Positions 61,603-64,000 of a DNA stretch of 64,000 bases are shown here, piece by piece. The stretch comes from JAUSIF01 sp040901465 (lineage in GTDB: Bacteria; Pseudomonadota; Alphaproteobacteria; Rhizobiales; Xanthobacteraceae): NCBI GenBank assembly GCA_040901465.1, contig JBBDYN010000015.1, positions 62,001 through 126,000 of the forward strand, in the 5' to 3' direction. Numbering within the stretch: position 1 is the stretch's first letter; each line of letters opens with the position of its first letter. The translations under genes and the position numbers were made by a program. The notes under the pieces are model-generated. The model worked only from the letters and a program-made list of their open reading frames with translations, was not told the origin of the DNA and made no database searches.

Positions 61603-62109
61603 ATGGCCGCTCCGCAACCCGGCGAAAAGGCATTCCCGGTCTCCTGGGATCAGTTCCACCGCGACGCGCGCGCGCTCGCCTGGCGGCTCGCGGAGGCGGG
61701 ACCCTTCAAGGCGGTCGTGTGCATCACGCGCGGCGGGCTCGTGCCGGCGGCGATCGTGGCGCGCGAGCTCGGCATCCGCGTGATCGAGACGGTTTGCGTA
61801 TCGAGCTACGACTTTCAGAGGCAGGGCGAGCTCACGGTGCTGAAGAAAGTCGCCGAAGAAGTGGTCAAGGCCGGCGGCGGTGCAGGCGAGGGCATCCTGA
61901 TCGTCGACGATCTCGTCGATACAGGAAAGACCGCGAAGCTCGTGCGCGAGATGCTGCCTAAGGCGCATTTCGCGACCGTCTACGCGAAACCCATGGGCCG
62001 GCCGCAGGTGGATACGTTCGTCACCGAAGTGTCGCAGGACACCTGGATCTATTTTCCGTGGGACACCGGGCTTGCATTCCAGCCGCCGATCAATGACGCG
62101 GGTGCGTGA
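61603..62109 (+). CDS. gpt: Xanthine-guanine phosphoribosyltransferase
   Basis: 168 residues of the type I PRTase family. PRPP loop GILIVDDLVDTGKTAKLVRE and ITRGGLVPAAIVARELGI are clear. Salvages xanthine and guanine to nucleotides. The ATG at 61603 is preferred over an upstream ATG that would add 31 odd residues. Confidence 0.93.
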   Translation: MAAPQPGEKAFPVSWDQFHRDARALAWRLAEAGPFKAVVCITRGGLVPAAIVARELGIRVIETVCVSSYDFQRQGELTVLKKVAEEVVKAGGGAGEGILIVDDLVDTGKTAKLVREMLPKAHFATVYAKPMGRPQVDTFVTEVSQDTWIYFPWDTGLAFQPPINDAGA

Positions 62110-62186
62110 ACCATGATGCGCTCGGTCAGCTATTATGCGGTAGGACTATTCGGCTGAATCGGCCGCAATGCGCCCAGGAGGAGCCC

Positions 62187-62393
62187 ATGAACGAAGACGT
62201 ACTAAACAACAGCACCCGGAAATTCCTCAAGACAGTGGGGGTGACCTCGCAACGTGAGATCGAGAAGGCCGTGCGCCAGGGCATTGCCGACGGCAAGCTT
62301 AAAGGTCGGGAAACGCTGCCAGCTAAGATCGTGCTGACGCTCGGGCAGGTCGACCTCACTTACGAGGTCAAAGGATCGATCGAGCTGGAATAG
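62187..62393 (+). CDS. DUF6494 small protein
   Basis: 68 residues (MNEDVLNNSTRKFLKTVGVT, then SQREIEKAVRQGIADGKLKG, AKIVLTLGQVDLTYEVKGSI). It matches the small DUF6494 family found in many alphaproteobacteria; function unknown. AGGAGGAG precedes the ATG at 62187, a very strong ribosome binding site. Confidence 0.85.
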   Translation: MNEDVLNNSTRKFLKTVGVTSQREIEKAVRQGIADGKLKGRETLPAKIVLTLGQVDLTYEVKGSIELE

Positions 62394-62433
62394 CCCGGCT
62401 CCGGCAAATCATTTCTGATATGGTTCCGGGGGT

Positions 62434-62458
62434 GGAACTCGCACCGCGAAGCGGCGTT
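62434..62458 (+). promoter_or_regulatory. EcfG-type general stress promoter
   Basis: GGAAC (62434-62438), a 16-base spacer, then CGTT (62455-62458). Exact consensus, 46 bp before the small membrane gene. Confidence 0.75.
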
Positions 62459-62504
62459 ATGCAGCACCGAGGGTAGGGACAGATTTCACGAAAGGGGCGC
62501 CCCG

Positions 62505-62666
62505 ATGGGCATTCTGATCAGTATTCTGATTACGTTTCTGGTCGTCATTCTCGTGCTTTATCTGGTCGACCGGATGCCGCTCGACGGCCGCACCCGGCAA
62601 ATTGTGCGGGTGATCGTGATCATCATCGGCGTGCTCTCGCTCTTGCGATACCTCGCCGTGTTCTAG
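62505..62666 (+). CDS. Small two-helix membrane protein (Thivi_2564-like)
   Basis: 53 residues: helix 1 MGILISILITFLVVILVLYL, a short polar loop VDRMPLDGRTRQIVR, helix 2 VIVIIIGVLSLLRYLAVF. The layout with an MPLDG-type turn matches the small Thivi_2564 family of membrane proteins. AAAGGGG lies before the ATG. It is behind an EcfG-type promoter, so it is likely a stress-induced membrane protein. Function unknown. Confidence 0.75.
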   Translation: MGILISILITFLVVILVLYLVDRMPLDGRTRQIVRVIVIIIGVLSLLRYLAVF

Positions 62667-62679
62667 GCGGCTCGCGAAG

Positions 62680-62925
62680 TCAGCAATATTCCACACCCAG
62701 GCGATTTTCGCGGCGCCAGATCTGGCGGCACGCGCGCTTCTCGTGCGCCGTCAGGAACGTGAGTTCGAATTCGAGCGAAGTGTTGAACTCGCCGGGCATT
62801 TCGATACACGCGCCCTGATCGCTCACGTTGCGAACGACGCAGTCGATCGGCGGCCAGTGCGGATTGAAGTCGATCCGCCCGGACTTGAGGCTGCGAAGGC
62901 GTGGCGTACGTCTGCGATCCAGCAT
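62680..62925 (-). CDS. Small PilZ-domain protein
   Basis: 81 residues. RRRTPRLRSLKSGRID carries the RxxxR motif and RNVSDQGACIEM the NxSxxG motif, so it should bind c-di-GMP. Shorter than the PilZ protein at 50651 and without a coiled coil. The start at 62925 gives the PilZ domain; the frame is open to 63003. Confidence 0.82.
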   Translation of the reverse strand: MLDRRRTPRLRSLKSGRIDFNPHWPPIDCVVRNVSDQGACIEMPGEFNTSLEFELTFLTAHEKRACRQIWRRENRLGVEYC

Positions 62926-63076
62926 GGCGTTCTTCCCGAAAATGATACTTGGAGAGTTGTCCGTCGCGTCGACAACAATCCTGACATGAGGCCGCGCAAG
63001 CACAACCCGTGATCGATCGTTAGGATTAATCGGGGAGCGTTAACCGGCGCGTGGCCGGATTTTCAAGGCTTAATTT

Positions 63077-64000
63077 TCAAAGCTTAACTTGCCGCAGGCG
63101 CAGCGCGTTGGCGACGACACTGACGGAGGAGGCGGCCATGGCGGCAGCAGCGACGATCGGCGAAAGCAGAATCCCAAAGAATGGATACAGCACGCCGGCC
63201 GCGACCGGCACGCCGGCGGCGTTGTAGACGAACGCCAAGAAAAGATTCTGCCGGATGTTTTTCATGGTGGCGGCGGAGAGGCGGCGCGCGCGCACGATGC
63301 CGGAGAGGTCGCCCTTGAGGAGCGTGATGCCGGCGCTTTCGATCGCGACATCAGTGCCGGTGCCCATGGCGATGCCGACGTCGCTCGCGGCGAGGGCAGG
63401 GGCGTCGTTAACGCCGTCGCCGGCCATGGCGACCACGCGGCCTTCGCGGCGCAGCTTCTCGACGATCGCGCTTTTCTGATCCGGCAGGACTTCGGCCTGT
63501 ACGTCGTCGATGCCGAGCCTGCGCGCGACCGCCTCGGCGGTGGTGCGATTGTCGCCGGTGAGCATGACGATACGGATGCCCTCGGATTTTAGCGCCTTCA
63601 GCGCAGCGGGCGTCGTGGGCTTGATCGGATCGGCGATGGCGAGGATGCCGGCCGCCTTGCCGTCGATCGAGGCAAAGATCGCTGTGGCGCCGTCGCGGCG
63701 CAGCTTGTCGGCATCGGCCTCGAGCGCGGCCGTATCGACGCCAAGCTCGGAGAGGAATTTGGCATTGCCGAGCGCGATGCGCCTGCCTTCCACCAGGCCG
63801 AGCGCGCCCCTGCCGGTCGGCGAGTCGAAGTCTTCGACTGTCGCGAGCGTGAGCCTGCGCTCTTCCGCGGCGGCGACGATGGCTGCCGCAAGCGGATGCT
63901 CGCTCGCGCGCTCAACGCTCGCGGCGAGGCGCAGCAATTCGTTCTCGTCAAAGCCGGAGGCGGGGACGATCGCGGTCACTTTGGGCTTGCCCTCCGTCAG
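63077..64000 (-). CDS. Copper-type (P1B) P-type ATPase, C-terminal portion (5' end outside window)
   Basis: The visible 307 residues begin with LTEGKPKVT, directly following the DKTG phosphorylation site that lies off the window. Then come the N-domain with the HP motif (SEHPLAAAIV), the P-domain (MLTGDNRTTAEAVARRLG, AGDGVNDAPALAASDVG) and the last two membrane helices. The ending NALRLRQVKL is typical. N-terminal metal-binding domains are not visible, so the metal is inferred as Cu or Ag. Confidence 0.93.
   Translation of the reverse strand: MTEGKPKVTAIVPASGFDENELLRLAASVERASEHPLAAAIVAAAEERRLTLATVEDFDSPTGRGALGLVEGRRIALGNAKFLSELGVDTAALEADADKLRRDGATAIFASIDGKAAGILAIADPIKPTTPAALKALKSEGIRIVMLTGDNRTTAEAVARRLGIDDVQAEVLPDQKSAIVEKLRREGRVVAMAGDGVNDAPALAASDVGIAMGTGTDVAIESAGITLLKGDLSGIVRARRLSAATMKNIRQNLFLAFVYNAAGVPVAAGVLYPFFGILLSPIVAAAAMAASSVSVVANALRLRQVKL

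Overview
The window is GC-rich DNA from an alphaproteobacterium. It most likely belongs to the Hyphomicrobiales near the Nitrobacteraceae/Xanthobacteraceae (Bradyrhizobium, Rhodopseudomonas, Pseudolabrys type). The pointers are a PurSQL purine operon, DUF1476, Usg, BcsS and DUF6494 genes, a CIRCE-controlled groESL, EcfG-type stress promoters (GGAAC-N16/17-CGTT) and palindromic intergenic repeats of the kind common in that group. The taxon is an inference from gene content. Two runs of N show a draft assembly, and the 100-N gap is flanked by an exact 55-bp duplication, so it is probably two overlapping contig ends that were never merged.

Layout. 1-5.6 kb: end of a cyclic-nucleotide-binding protein, icd, a TrmJ-type rRNA/tRNA methyltransferase with a decayed DUF559 tail, murI, rpsD and a tandem pair of tiny two-helix membrane proteins. 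5.6-11.5 kb (minus strand): purC-purS-(exported unknown)-purQ-(nuclease-like unknown)-purL-bolA-grxD. 11.8-14 kb: DUF1476 and two exported SH3 proteins, each SH3 gene behind an EcfG-type promoter. 14-20 kb: purB, rpe, a bile-acid-symporter-like transporter, a DadA-like oxidase, a P1 peptidase and ccdA. 20-25.7 kb: a branched-chain amino acid ABC operon that includes a DUF6867 membrane protein. 25.9-32 kb: aromatic catabolism (HpaB-type monooxygenase, flavin reductase, AraC regulator, pcaB-pcaD-pcaC). 32-37.6 kb: a CO-dehydrogenase-like cluster with coxG, coxS, two adjacent coxM genes and no coxL, then XdhC-type maturation factors and a MoeA-MocA fusion.

37.6-49.6 kb: an SDR, BcsS, an MFS permease, a TetR-HlyD-ABC-permease efflux operon with a perfect palindromic operator, a membrane-CNBD fusion, DUF72, a DUF488 gene broken by one in-frame stop, an exported Fe/Mn superoxide dismutase and groES-groEL. 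49.6-54.6 kb: usg, a frameshifted DCC-family gene, a truncated dehydrogenase start, a PilZ protein, a cyclophilin-like protein, a MetE-like protein and two SDRs. 54.9-59.4 kb: the complete Anbu-associated set (Anbu protease, transglutaminase, alpha-E protein, circularly permuted ATP-grasp). 59.5-64 kb: a MoaB/CinA-like protein, two exported proteins including an intradiol dioxygenase, gpt, DUF6494, a small membrane gene behind a fourth EcfG-type promoter, PilZ, and the C-terminal part of a Cu-type P-ATPase.

Most likely to repay follow-up are the four EcfG-type promoters in front of small secreted or membrane proteins, the Anbu cluster, the cox cluster without its catalytic subunit, and the low-GC nuclease-like gene inside the purine operon. 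No CRISPR array, rRNA, tRNA, transposase or prophage was seen.
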